Assembly (NCBI RefSeq): GCF_019649055.1
Contig: NW_026570243.1
Coordinates: forward strand, 806,001-870,000
Reading direction: 5' to 3'
Length of the DNA: 64,000 nt
From: Paramacrobiotus metropolitanus
Taxonomy: Eukaryota; Tardigrada; Eutardigrada; Parachela; Macrobiotidae
Shown: piece by piece, positions 41,301 through 52,007 of the stretch
Numbering within the stretch: the stretch's first letter is position 1
Layout of the letters: each line of letters begins with the position of its first letter
Notes under the pieces: generated by a model
Told to the model about the DNA's origin: nothing
Seen by the model: the letters and a program-made list of their open reading frames with translations, nothing else
Databases searched by the model: none
Made by a program: the position numbers and the translations under genes

Positions 41301-44300
41301 TAGTGCTTGTCGTTCACTAACAAATATTCGAATTCCAGAGACAATGAAAGCGGAAACATCCTGGACAACTTATTAAAGCGCATGGAACAGTATGCCAATA
41401 ATCTGGAGAGCCTGGTGGCCGAACGCACAGCAGATTACCTGGAACAAAAACGAAAAGCGGAAGAGTTACTTTATCAGCTGTTACCGGCGTTAGTGACATT
41501 TTTTGGCAAAATTTGTTAGTCCTATGCTGATGATGTCTTTTCTACAGGCAGGTTGCTGGTCAGCTAATCAAGGGCCAACCGGTCAAGGCCGAATCGTACG
41601 ATTCGGTTACCATTTATTTCAGGTAAACGAAACTTATACTTCTTCAGATGTTGACAACTTCACATTTTACTTCCGTAGTATCCAGTGTAGTATCCTAATG
41701 AATAATGGCTTAACAAAAATTTCTGTTTTTGTAAACTGACATGTATTTCATTTGGCATGGAATTGTGGGTTACCGTTGATCGTTTAGTTTGTCATTTTTC
41801 TGTCGGTACTTCGGGTTGAAGAAGCCAGTTGTGATGTTTACTCGTATCACGTATGTAATACTTGTACGTCAAAGCATTTACTCACTTCACTGGTGCTAGA
41901 ACGTAGTGAAATGGCACGTAATTCAATGCCCATGACGGTTCGTTTTCGAAATGCTCATAAAGCACGGTTTCAGGAGGTCACGTATGAGTAAATCCAAGAT
42001 TTTTGTTACAGTGATATTGTCGGTTTTACGACACTATCGGCATTAAGTACTCCAATGCAGGTAAGCATCCGTTTCTTCCTCCACGTAATTTGCTACAACT
42101 GAATCCCGTTAACACGATTGACCAGTGTTCATTATTGGATTTAGGTCGTGAACTTCCTAAACGATCTGTACACGTAAGTGTGTCCTTGAGTGGGACGGAT
42201 CGATTAATTGCCGCTATCCCGTGTCGGCAGCAATTGCATTGTATAATCCCGCGGTCTGTCTGTGTTCTTTGTAGATGCTTTGATGCCATTACGATGGGTT
42301 TTGATGTGTACAAAGTGGTAAGTCAAGTGGAGTGGCTTGTAGCCGGTTTAAGATTGTGCTGTGCTGATCGATAAAATGTGTATGTTGTAGGAAACCATTG
42401 GTGACGCTTATGTGGTAAGGATATTCTAATCTGATTCCGTTGACGCGCGCTTGTCCTGCCCTAACCGGGACAGGCCGTATAATGGCGGCTTAATGGAGCT
42501 CTACGCTTTTTTATCTTATTCTGTCCGTTTTTGCCTGCAGGTCGTTAGTGGACTGCCACTGCGTAACGGTAAGTGAATTTTGGCTAATGATCCATTCGGG
42601 GATGGGACAGAATTGCGCCGCTTCGTACGTGGCTAATCGTACCAACTGTGACGCAGTGTAGAAGAAAACTTCGAAGCCGGAGAAACTGGCACGAAAAGCA
42701 GTTAACAAAATTTTTCGTAAGAATTTTTCATTTTGACTCTCTCTGAGGACCTTCAATTTTGCAAACACATGAATTTTCAAAATTTGTTTACCGCATTCAG
42801 TTCTCTTAATCCGTTTTTTTGGGATTGAAGTGGTATTATATAGCGAGTTTTCTTTTAAGTTGTAGGCTGGGAGTTTTATTTGAGTAATAATGGCGTAAAT
42901 GGTACCGTACTTTAATTTAGAAATTATCTGATTTTAAAAATAAATCTAATTTAATTTTAAAAATTTTAAAACAATTTCTGTTTGAAGCAACGAATTATAC
43001 ATGTTTTGTTTGGTTTTCCGCTGAACTCCACCGGTTTCTGCATTGTAGTGTGCAGGTGTTTAGGAACTTACAATTAGGAAGTACATATTGCGTAGCTTTG
43101 ATAATCACTGTAGTGCAATGGCAGTTATAACGCCCTCTTTAGCGATGTGAAAATCTACTGAAACTTTTGAAAAGGTATTTGTTCAGGCCGTGTACTCCCC
43201 TTTTTTTTATAACATTGCTTGGAGGAGCTGGCTTAAGTGTCTTTCTGATGGTATATTATTGTGTTTGTAGGAGATCTCCATGCGCGGGAAATTGCCCGAA
43301 TGTCGCTCAGTATTATCGAAAAAGTGAAAAAGTTCGAGATTCGCCATCGACCGAATGATCAGCTGCGTGTTCGGATTGGCATGGTGAGTGTTGTGGCCAT
43401 CCCACGATCACGACATTTTTACTGCAGTTTTATGCACTTTACACAAGGTCGTATTGTCCGATTTTTTTCTATTTCCCTTGTGCGTTATATGGTCAGGCTA
43501 TAAATAACACGACGATCCAGGGTGGGTGATTGAATTTTCCCGAGAATTTGGTTCGACTTAGCACGAATAACGTTAAAGTTTATCGTTTGTTACGTTACAT
43601 GGCGGTGTACGTGAACCGAAATTTATGTATGCCGGTAGGAGCTGGATTAACAAACAATATTTGGCACTTTTATTTAAAATAATTATGATTTCAAGTTTAA
43701 TTTCGAGCTACATAGGTACGTAGTTTTGAATTCAAAAAATAAACGTCTGTGATACTGTACACTCTGTATTTAAATGCAGCATGTACCATTTTATCGCACT
43801 TTTATTTGTTTTTAATTGCAAATCTGCGAAAGTGAAAGAAGTAAGATTGATGATTGTTTTGCCCATTGCAGCATACTGGCCCGGTTGTTGCTGGAGTCGT
43901 CGGATTAAAAATGCCGAGATATTGTTTGTAAGTGGAAATTGCGATCGACGTTGCTGGGTTATTTTATTATTCATGATGTGCTCCTGATTAGATTCGGCGA
44001 TACTGTTAACACGGCGTCACGCATGGAAAGCAACAGTCTACGTAAGTGATGCAAGGATGCTATAACCGGGCTTTTATTCTCACTTTGCGACCTTCAGCGG
44101 CTTTGTTAACCCCATAAAGCAGCCCCCTCAGTGGCAAAGTTAACCGCTGTTCTTTTCTTACGACGATATTGCATAGTGCCTCTTCGGGCGTGATTCTCGT
44201 CAACTCATGTGAATCGCTGCTCTCTTTCTGTAGCTCTTCGAATTCACTGCAGTGAAGCGTGTCGGAATGTCTTGGTTAAGTTCGGCAGTTTCGATCTGGA

Positions 44301-45137
44301 ACTGCGCGGGGAACTGGACGTGAAGGTCAGTTTTGCCCTAGAATTTATCGCCAGTTTGTTCATGAACACTGTTTACAGAATTCACTTATGCAACAAACAA
44401 AATGGTGTCTTCAATGGTTAAAATTTTGTACCATTTTAAATACTTTATACACTATATACACAGATTTAAAAAAGTTTGACATTAGCTGTCGATATTCATG
44501 TTATCGATATTCATGTTATCACTGTGAGAGATAACGTAGTGCGACGGCTTAATCGCTTTTCCTCCGCGATATATGGGGCAAAATTACCGCAATTGAAGTT
44601 CGAAAAAGTGAAAAACACATGAAAAGGCAAATTGCTGTTGTCTATCTTTAATTTAGAAATGATTATTTTTAGGTTTTTATACTTCATTATTTTTTCTTCT
44701 AGTTAGTATGGTTGCTTAACGGTATTAGATATTAGAAAATCTCCATGCAGATGAAGATTACTTGTTGCTACATTACACGAACAACGTCGTGCGACGTGCG
44801 GTGCGACGGTTGACGATTCTTGCAGGGAAAAGGTCAAATGGTGACCTACTGGCTGAACGGCGAGCATCCCGCCCAGCCGGCGCTGACGGCCAACGCGCCC
44901 CTATCTGATCCTCTTGATCTCAAGCGTACGGTCAGCGCGTCGCGGTTGGCCAGCCACACGACGGTGCTGCCGACGGTGTCAGCGCCGCTGTTGCAGAATG
45001 CCGCGGGGGATCCGCACCGCGGCCTCATCATGGTCAACGGACCCAAGCTGACCCTCATCGACCACGCGGTGCGGGAGGATGCCGGTGATGCAGTGGGAGC
45101 AGTCCAAAGAGACCATCCGCTGATTGACGACGACTGA
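26321..45137 (+). CDS. Natriuretic-peptide-receptor-type membrane guanylyl cyclase, about 36 exons
   Basis: Single-pass plasma-membrane receptor that makes cGMP from GTP. Exons: 26321-26539, 26616-26649, 26724-26761, 28158-28274, 28827-28974, 30350-30493, 32159-32244, 32308-32336, 32393-32585, 32759-32894, 33632-33744, 33785-33920, 34145-34238, 34305-34422, about 35074-35172, 35532-35699, 35753-35857, 36249-36292, 36362-36389, 36675-36771, 36915-36989, 37842-38021, 40435-40540, 40677-40742, 41339-41488, 41548-41622, 42012-42060, 42145-42173, 42275-42317, 42391-42414, 42541-42568, 43271-43383, 43872-43927, 43992-44041, 44234-44325, 44826-45137. Start: ATG before a signal peptide ([13 protein letters not shown]). 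The ectodomain to about residue 465 ends in ECGFD. One span ([14 protein letters not shown]). The kinase-homology domain keeps CAVKRL but has HGNLKSSNC for HRD and DYG for DFG. Then a coiled coil ([14 protein letters not shown]) and a cyclase with DSVTIYF, SDIVGF, ETIGDAY and PRYC (the Glu and Cys of GTP selectivity). All phases agree except around the exon at 35.1 kb. Confidence 0.93.
33745..33784 (+). other. Very short intron (40 nt) in the receptor cyclase
   Basis: The joined reading [10 protein letters not shown] to EVATYWGM requires removal of 40 nt (GTACAG...TTACAG). An alternative donor at 33736 (CCCC|GTAAAA) is also in phase and gives 49 nt. Read-through changes frame, so an intron is needed. 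It is the smallest firmly required intron in the window. Confidence 0.6.
35074..35172 (+). CDS. Provisional exon of the receptor cyclase (start of kinase-homology domain)
   Basis: The frame reads about [18 protein letters not shown] and onward to PSK, with GSLL matching the position of GSLL in vertebrate natriuretic peptide receptors just before the kinase-like lobe. Possible acceptors are after AACAAG (exon from 35074) or GAAG (from 35077). The only donor before the in-frame TGA at 35178 is T|GTCATT at 35172. These leave phase 1, whereas the next exon at 35532 starts in phase 0. The 5' partner could also be the donor A|GTAAAC at 34402 instead of 34422. A small unseen exon or a non-consensus splice is likely here. 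Confidence 0.4.
38022..40434 (+). other. Large intron of the receptor cyclase, 2.4 kb
   Basis: It separates the exon ending in NDPK from the exon starting EIIDKVIQ. No nested gene was recognised. It contains the foldback element at 38656-38951. The rest is AT-rich DNA without obvious structure. Confidence 0.7.
38656..38951. mobile_element. Foldback/MITE-like element, 296 bp, flanked by TA
   Basis: The left end TACGAGGAGAAAGCTAATAT is mirrored exactly at the right end (ATATTAGCTTTCTCCTCGTA). The inverted match continues with scattered mismatches for about 130 bp on each side (ATCTTCGGTAGCGC, then TTCGAACACT, then a GTCAACCG/GCCAACCG block). A TA dinucleotide sits at each end, as left by Tc1/mariner-type insertion. 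There is no coding capacity. It lies inside a receptor-cyclase intron in a neutral position. Superfamily assignment is inference from TA plus terminal inverted repeats. Confidence 0.8.
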
Positions 45138-46345
45138 CACAACCGATTTCATGCGGGCCTGGATTTCTTATTAATTTTGTTGTTTTTCTCTCTTTACTTT
45201 TCTTAATTCACAGAGTTTATGATCTTGCTTGAATTTGGCTTTTATGAAGTGGGGTTTTTAAGAAGCGTTAGTGCTACCTCTGGTGGAATGCGATTTTTTG
45301 GGGGTTTTTTGTTGTGATGTTGGGATTTTTTTTCGTGACAGAGTATTATTGCGATGAATTATTAGGAACTGATGTTCAATGGTTGGAGTGGGTTAATTCG
45401 GTGCATCGGACAATTTTGCGATGGGAGGAAGGTGTTTGATTGATTTTAGCATGGTAGAAAAAACCCGCTTCATTATATTGATGCGCTGTATTAATGAAGT
45501 ATGTAGCACTGGGAGTGCTTACTTGGCGGCGTTGGCCGAAGTGATTCTGTGCGACCGAACTCCCGCTGAAGTGATCGGACGCGATTGTTCTCACATCGGG
45601 GTGGAAAGTTCCCATGCGCTGGCATTAAGAATGTACAGTACATGGTACAAGTACTTGTACGTACGTGATGTCTGCCTGACTGACAGTGAACTGCCGCGCA
45701 TATCTGTACTGTGCTTTGATCGTGTGCGTTTTGCTTATTTTTGCGATCAGCGAAAAGCCACTTTTTCTGTATGGCCTCAATCGTATCTCACATAGGCTTG
45801 CTTTGTAGAGAAAAAAATCTAAAACTTTTTAATGTTTTTGAATAAATCGAAAGAAAAAGATTTCTATTCCAAAAAGCAGGAATGATGGGAATATACGTCC
45901 CACAATAGGGTCTACGAGGAACCGCATTTTTAGCCGTGCCAGCCCGAATATGAGCCGATCTCCACTGCATACTTAAAGCATGGGGCCAGCCACAGAAACT
46001 CGTGTGCGGTAGCCCTAATGTCTTAATCATCGTGACAGACGATTTTAGCTCATGTTCTGTGGCTTCCCAAAATTCTAAAAAGATGTAACAAGCTAGACAA
46101 CTCAAAATTTTTGAAAGTATGTATCAAGTTTTATCAGTTTAAGCAAGGCAGACAGGCTAAATGCAAGTTTATCAGTATGCCGTTTGCCAGGGAACCTAAC
46201 GTACAAAACACCAGATTTCATAGTTCGCACTTATTTCAAGACCCGGAGTTTCCCGGGGAGATTTTCATCATTTCAAAAGATAAATGCAACAGAACAGCAA
46301 CTTCTGTATAGTGCGACTGGGTCTACAACGTTTATAGTGGCTCAA
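45138..46345. other. 3' flank of the receptor cyclase
   Basis: Presumed 3' UTR followed by intergenic DNA. An AATAAA occurs at 45840-45845, about 700 nt beyond the stop. An ATG-initiated ORF of 124 codons at 45421-45795 has no recognisable features and I do not call it. A GTAC-rich palindromic cluster lies at about 45633-45668. Confidence 0.45.
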
Positions 46346-46682
46346 TGTAGTTGTGAGCGATGGCTGCACTGGCGTTCACCCTCACGACCATGGCGCTACG
46401 CTGCGGATGACGTGACTGTGTTGTGTCTCTTCTGATTGGCTGATGGCTAAAGCCGTTCATTGTTTGCACCCAAGTGGGTGGCGCTTAGCGCGGCTGAGAC
46501 CGTGATGGATTTGGCTCTCCGATCAGTGTTGTTCAGTCAGTTGATCAGTCACTAATAAAGTTTGCTTATGCTAGTGGATGCCGTGTGCTGCACATTTATC
46601 CAGTTCTCATAGCATAGCACGCTACACGAGATCCTGTCAGTCTGGATCATCGTCCTAGATTCATCCTGAGTCCACGGTAATA
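46346..46682 (+). mobile_element. Possible 5' LTR of a retrotransposon
   Basis: The stretch starts TGTAGTTG, contains AATAAA at 46554-46559 followed by a GT-rich tract (GTGGATGCCGTGTGCTG), and ends immediately before a primer-binding-site-like sequence. These are the usual parts of an LTR (promoter, R region with poly(A) signal, U5). No second copy was found downstream, and the right end does not finish in CA, so both boundaries are tentative. Confidence 0.4.
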
Positions 46683-46694
46683 TGGTAGCAGAGC
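46683..46694 (+). other. Primer-binding-site-like sequence (initiator Met tRNA type)
   Basis: TGGTAGCAGAGC is the complement expected for the 3' end of an animal initiator methionine tRNA, the common primer of gypsy- and copia-type elements. It sits directly after the putative LTR and about 1.2 kb before a gag-like ORF, which is the right order. Confidence 0.5.
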
Positions 46695-47936
46695 CGTGAC
46701 CGACGGTTTCTGATTTGAGTTGGTTATCTGTTTGGCGAACGGCCACATTCAACTGTTTGGCGAACGGCCATATTGATCTGGATCGATATCGATCACATTG
46801 CACCAGTAAGGCACTGGTTTTCCTCATCTGAACGAGCAAGGCGCACCTCATCGATCGGATTGCCAGCGTCAACGGCAGCATTGACTCGAGTATCTCCTGT
46901 AGGAGAACTCGTCTTGTGCTTCAAGTCAGACGGCAGGCGGCTACGGTGTGAGTTTCTCCTGTCGGAGAACTTGTGCTGTTTCCTCTGCTAGGCAGCGGGT
47001 TCCTCTTTAGAGGTCGAGGCTGTCGGGCACAAGAGCCGAGAAGCCACAAGTTGGCAGCACCGAAGGAGGTGCCAAGATCAGTTTCAAACGCGCTCCATCA
47101 AACTGGTTGTAGAGCGACCTGCTGGTTGGCCTGACAAGCCCAGCAGAAGGCTGAATAGGTCGGGCAGGAAGGCGCCACAACCGTACGGAATACGGCTGCG
47201 CGGAATCGGTGTGTGGAGAAGGAAATTAGATCATTGGGATCATCTTTTTACGGAAACGGAACGGTAACAGATAAAACACCGTTATTAATTATTGGATTAG
47301 GTGAGGCGGAAAAAGCGCAATTCTCATGGGTCTGTACTGAGCCGAGCTAGACATAGGCGGAGTTTTGCACACGGAGCGCAAGTCTGGCCGTTGATCTGTG
47401 ACGTCAGGCCAGTCAGAAAATTTTAACAGACGCACGTGATTGGTCAGTTTTCTGAGCTCTGATTGATCAAAATTTTAACTGGTAAAATTAAGCTAAAACT
47501 ATCTCATAACGAGCTGATAAGCAGCGCAAACGAACTTTTTTCATCATAACTGACCTAATCTCAGTTAAAAGAAGTTGATTATAATCGAAACGAGTTTACC
47601 GAAAAGTGGCCACATCTGAGATCGATCAGATCGAGATCATCAGGCGACCTGTGACCTTTGATCAGATTAGATAATGACCTCTACCGAGATCGTTCATTTG
47701 AACTGGATACGGATACGAACTCCAAACGAGCTTTTTAGCAGTTTAAGTGATATCAGCAGCTGAATGAAGTTATTTCTGAGGTGAACCTCTCGATCTTTTT
47801 ATCAAAAAAGTGACGTTTAGAAACGAACTTGATCGTAAATTATCATATGAAAAGTAATCTTCAGGAACTCGAACGACCTCATTATAATGTGTGTGTGAGC
47901 AACATTAACAGGTGCGTCTGAGTTATCCGATCGACA
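46695..47936 (+). repeat. Leader region of the LTR-like element with short internal repeats
   Basis: No ORF of note. CTGTTTGGCGAACGGCCA occurs twice, at 46728-46745 and 46753-46770 (25-bp period). TCTCCTGTNGGAGAACT occurs at 46893-46909 and 46955-46971, each able to form a small hairpin. The region probably represents the untranslated leader between the primer site and the gag-like ORF. Confidence 0.5.
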
Positions 47937-48953
47937 ATGGAAAAAGACATCACCGAACCGAAATCTAATAGCAGTCAAGGAAGCCGAGGCTCCCGCGGAT
48001 CTCAGCAAGGTGCACTCGATCCGTATAAGAGGGACCTTATCTCATACACACGACCAGTTGAACATGGTCGGAGTACTCGAGCTCCTAAAGCCTTTGTGAG
48101 GAAGGACTTACGAGGCTCGGACATGACATACCAGAAAGCACTCGAAGCAGTATCAGCTCAGGAGAGCTCCAGCGATGATCAGAAGCGAACTCCCGCGTCT
48201 GCGGCGGGAGGTAGTGAGGTGAACCAGGAGGTCACCAAAGAAGGAACGAGCTCAGCACGAGCTATGGAAATGGACCTGACATCACAGAACGATGTAGCAG
48301 CCAGCCCTGCTATATCTGAGCAGGATAAGAACGTGAGCCTGGCTAAACCGGACCTTAATGAAAAGCCGAAAGTCACAGAAGAAGATCTCAACGAACTTAA
48401 GTTGGATGAGCTCTCAATAGGTGATGAGACCTCAGCCGAGGATCTCTTCGAGATCCCAATGGCATTTGATGAGGTGATGCGAGACCAGAAGTTCAACCGC
48501 GGAAACAAAAAATCGTACTTCACCGACGACGACGTTACTATAAACATGTCGTTCAGAACTGCAATCAAGGAAGCTGATCGAGCACAAGGATTAACGCCGT
48601 TTACAGACATCCCCGAAAGTCTGATTGAACGAAATCAGACAGGAAAAATCGTCAACGTGCGCTCACCATCTCCGAACAGCCCGACTTCTAACTTGAAAAA
48701 ACGTGTTAGAGAGCTGGAGGTCTCCCTGGAGGAAAAAGAATGTCAGATTCTCCAGAAGAAACAGGAATATCAGAACAGGTTGGGCTCTCTCGAAACTCGT
48801 ATATTCGAGATGGAGCAACAGCAGAGCATTTTGGAAAACATGGCCACAGATTGGAAGATTCGATATGAACGACAAAAGGAACTCGCAGAAGAATCAGTAA
48901 AAGTCGCTGATGACAGAGATATGGAAGGATATATGTATCCTTCGCTTTCGTGA
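47937..48953 (+). CDS. Gag-like N-terminal ORF of an LTR-type element
   Basis: A 338-codon ORF that starts with ATG after a long leader. The first 230 residues are charged, low-complexity and rich in Ser/Glu/Asp, with no hydrophobic segments. The last 90 residues form a coiled coil rich in Glu/Gln/Lys (KKRVRELEVSLEEKE). The ORF is intronless, unlike the host genes, and its base composition differs from the surrounding AT-rich DNA. It ends just past a perfect hairpin at 48924-48943, where the sequence switches to an inverted segment, so the natural C-terminus is probably lost. Assignment to gag rests on position (primer site upstream, capsid-like ORF downstream), not on sequence identity. Confidence 0.55.
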   Translation: MEKDITEPKSNSSQGSRGSRGSQQGALDPYKRDLISYTRPVEHGRSTRAPKAFVRKDLRGSDMTYQKALEAVSAQESSSDDQKRTPASAAGGSEVNQEVTKEGTSSARAMEMDLTSQNDVAASPAISEQDKNVSLAKPDLNEKPKVTEEDLNELKLDELSIGDETSAEDLFEIPMAFDEVMRDQKFNRGNKKSYFTDDDVTINMSFRTAIKEADRAQGLTPFTDIPESLIERNQTGKIVNVRSPSPNSPTSNLKKRVRELEVSLEEKECQILQKKQEYQNRLGSLETRIFEMEQQQSILENMATDWKIRYERQKELAEESVKVADDRDMEGYMYPSLS

Positions 48954-49600
48954 TTTGTTCCGCCACGTGATTCACCTTCTGCTACAATTGAGTGTACTCT
49001 TCGGCTGCGGATCTCAGCTGATCTCTCCATTTGATCGCTTCATCTTCATTTGACATCGCGGTCGTTGTCATTGCGATTAACTCGGTATTGAGTCGTATAG
49101 CCTCTTGTATATGCTGGTGAACTTTTTGCTGCCATCCTTTGTCCTTTCGTTCCAGCGCTGGAACCACTGTGTCCAGGCGGAGAGCCTCCTGCTCCCATTT
49201 TAGGCCTTGTTCAGCCGCTTTTTGACCAGCTTTTGTGAGTACCTTACTCTCTTCCGCCACTTTTTTAATATCATTTTTCAATAGTTCCGCTTCAGTGGCT
49301 GTGAGATTTCTCAGGTCCTTTGCCACCTGGACGGCATCATCAGCTCGTTTCTGATGATCTTTCGATTCTTTTTGAAGGTTTCAATAATCTCATCTTGTTG
49401 CTTCAGATCCTTCCTGAGCTTGAATACCTCCGTTGTGATGGTTGTCAATTTATGTGTGACTTCAGCCAGATTAGTCGCATACTCATTTCGTTTCGCTTCT
49501 GCATTATCTGCCTTTTTACGCAGTTCATCACATTGATCCTTCAGTTCAGCGATGTGTCGTGATCTTTCGGCAGACCCTTCTGACAGACTCTCATTTAGAT
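48954..49600 (-). pseudogene. Inverted coiled-coil segment of the gag-like region
   Basis: On the minus strand this segment encodes a continuous-style coiled coil (RHIAELKDQCDELRKKADNA at the N-terminal end, then AKDLRNLTATEAELLKND and WQQKVHQHIQEAIRLNTEL). It is interrupted by a frame change near 49370, in an A-rich run, and by an in-frame stop near 48986. Both neighbours encode similar coiled-coil protein on the plus strand. The simplest reading is that an internal piece of one gag-like ORF was inverted in place. It may instead be a second, nested element. Confidence 0.55.
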
Positions 49601-50529
49601 CGTTTTCTGCACGATGTGAAGGACGTACAGGAACAATCGCTGAAACTCCAGAATCATTTGCAAAAGGTTAAACAGGAGAGGGAACAATTGAAGACAGAGA
49701 AAGAGGAGCTCACCCTCAGAGTAAAACGTCTCGAAGATGAGAACAAGAAGCTCCAGATAACAAACAATTCAACAAACATAAAGATGAGCAACTGCTGCAA
49801 TTCGGTGTGAAAAAAGACTCAACCGAATCACCCCCTCCCAGTTACAGTAAGGCACGTGAAACGGGCGGCAGCTTCCACTTTGACATGCCGCTACGAACGG
49901 GTGGCGGCACGGGTGGCATTAAAACAGAAAAAGGAACGGAAAAAGGAACCGAAAAACACCGAGTATCAACCCCCATCAGATACCCAGCCACATACAAGTT
50001 AGGATGATCCCTCGCAGTTTGCTCGACAGTCAAATACGAGAGGCAGAGATAGTAACCGGGACGAACTCCCTCTCCTCCATGAACATGGTGGTGGATATTT
50101 CAGAGAGGTGCGAAATAATCGAAATGAAGACGTTCAAGAACGCGCGCCCCTTCGCGATGAAGATAATGATGCAAGAGAGCTAGCCAGGTCGATCAAATCC
50201 ATGGGTCGGAAAACGACGCTCGCAACCTTTGACGGTAATCGCGATGCACTGGATGGATCCGTCTGGTGAAAGAAACACAATGGACATATGAGCTGACCGA
50301 TGCTCAAATGATCATCGATGTCGCCAGCGCCGTTAAAGGACCGGCGAAAACCTGGTTTGACGGAGAAAGAGATATCGAGGATGCAGAAGCTGAAACATAT
50401 ACGATCATGCAATGGATGGCTAAATTCAAAGATGAGTTCGGGGATCGAGATGAACAAATGGCCCGCCAAACGACGTGGCCCGCCGAACCATATAATTTGA
50501 CCAATACCCTAAAGCTTAGCCGGCTTTAA
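49601..50529 (+). pseudogene. Gag-like C-terminal region with PPxY-type motif and capsid-like part, broken
   Basis: The plus-strand coiled coil resumes at about 49600 (QNHLQKVKQEREQLKTEKEE). A frame change near 49770 leads to a stretch with PPPSY at about 49832, the form of a retroviral-type PPxY late-domain motif, and Gly/Thr/Lys-Gly repeats. Another frame change near 50000 leads to TLATFDGN; a stop at about 50268 separates this from a capsid-like part (TQWTYELTDAQM, GPAKTWFDG, FKDEFGD) ending near 50529. The F-D-G followed by W and GxAxxW pattern resembles the capsid region of Ty3/gypsy-type gag. No protease, reverse transcriptase or integrase follows. The unit is degenerate. Confidence 0.55.
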
Positions 50530-51969
50530 GGTGCTTGGTCACTTGAGAGGACAAACCCACCAGGAGTCCAATCCCGCCTGAGGCATGTCAGAGACCTCAT
50601 AAGGACCATCCCTACCGGGACCGGTCCACCATACTCCCGAACCAGGAAGGGGACGAACCGTCCTCGCGAGAGCGACAGTGCCTTCCCTAAATCGCGCAGC
50701 TGATTTACCCATACAGGACACCTTGGAAATCTTCGTGAACCGTCGCCCCGGATCTACAAGACCAGGACAGATCCTGTCGGATCACACCGTTGACTGGAGA
50801 CCCCGTGGACACCTCGCCCTGTGGAGTCATCGTAATCGGAACAAGTATTTTTGTCTAGTTTTTAACCAAAACTTGGTGTTTTCTAGCCTAATAAAAGAAA
50901 CTGATGTTTTTATTTACCTTTCGCATTTAACATGAGTTTTATAAAGCCCTTTTTATTTTAATACCTATCACCGACCGAAAAGCCCTCATACATCACTGAT
51001 CCGATCACTACACCGGGTGCACTCCGGATTTAGGCCGTGAATGTGTATATAGTGTGTGTATAGCGCTCTGTGAACGCTCGTGCGCAAAAGGTTCCGCCCA
51101 CCACGAGTGCAGCAGCTGCCGATTGGCCAGTGCAGACAAACTGTGCGCTGGGTAAGCGCGCAGTATAAGCGGCACGAGTGGCTTGGCCACCTGCGTGCGG
51201 GCGACAGCAAGCCACGAGAGGCGTCAGCCGCCATGAGTGTGCGGTCTCTTACATGTCTCTGGGCGGAAGTGGGAGCTCCTGCGAGCACTGTCCCAACTCT
51301 ATCCATGGAGAAACCTAAGGATAGCCTAAGAATACACTAAGGAACTTAAGCTTAAGAATATTTTAAGAAACCTAAAATTACCTAAAATAATCTAAAAAAC
51401 CTTCAGAATCACAGTCAGACTTTCAATCAGAGTCAGACTTTGAGCAGTCAGAGTCAGAGTCTGATTGTGAGTATGGGCCGTGCACCAGCTACCCTGGCCG
51501 CACAGACTTTGTGGTTTTTGTTGTTGGTTCGCTGTATGTTTTGGGGCATTTTCATCCCTTTATTGTCACTACGTTCCAATAAAGTGTGCGTGTTTGCTCC
51601 CCTTTGCTGTCATATCTGACAAAAAGTTAAACAGTGTATAAAACTGTAAACTCAGAAGTAAGTACCTGTCAGTCTGTCACCCATTCAATTACAGTACTAT
51701 AGGTGGCCATTATTTGGACGACCGTACGGGTACGCTTGCCGTATCTTTGTGGTTCGCCTGATTGTATACAAACTACAAAGTACATGGGATAAAAGACGGA
51801 AAACCTACCGCACCGTTAGCACACATCAAGCTTCCAAATTGGCGGCACGCCCAATGCAACTAAGCGTAGTGCGAACAATAGCTGTACAAATAAGTGTGCA
51901 TACCTATTTGGCACTTAACAAATTGTTAGTTAATAGTACTAGTTACTACTAAGTCGGTAGTCTCTTTGC

Positions 51970-52007
51970 AATTATTATCATTATTATTATTATTCTTATT
52001 ATTATTG
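51970..52007. repeat. ATT trinucleotide microsatellite, imperfect
   Basis: Runs of ATT/TTA with two interruptions (CATT and CTT). Simple repeat. Confidence 0.85.

Noticed and set aside
45421-45795. 124-codon ATG ORF downstream of the receptor cyclase
   Set aside because: Probably lies in the 3' UTR or flank, with no domain, no splice context and no codon-use signal I can support.
48179-48610. 143-codon minus-strand ORF
   Set aside because: Antisense shadow of the gag-like ORF at 47937-48953.
50539-50721. Minus-strand frame with GPYEV, reminiscent of integrase C-termini
   Set aside because: A match of five residues in one short frame is too weak. The other frames of the same stretch are equally open.
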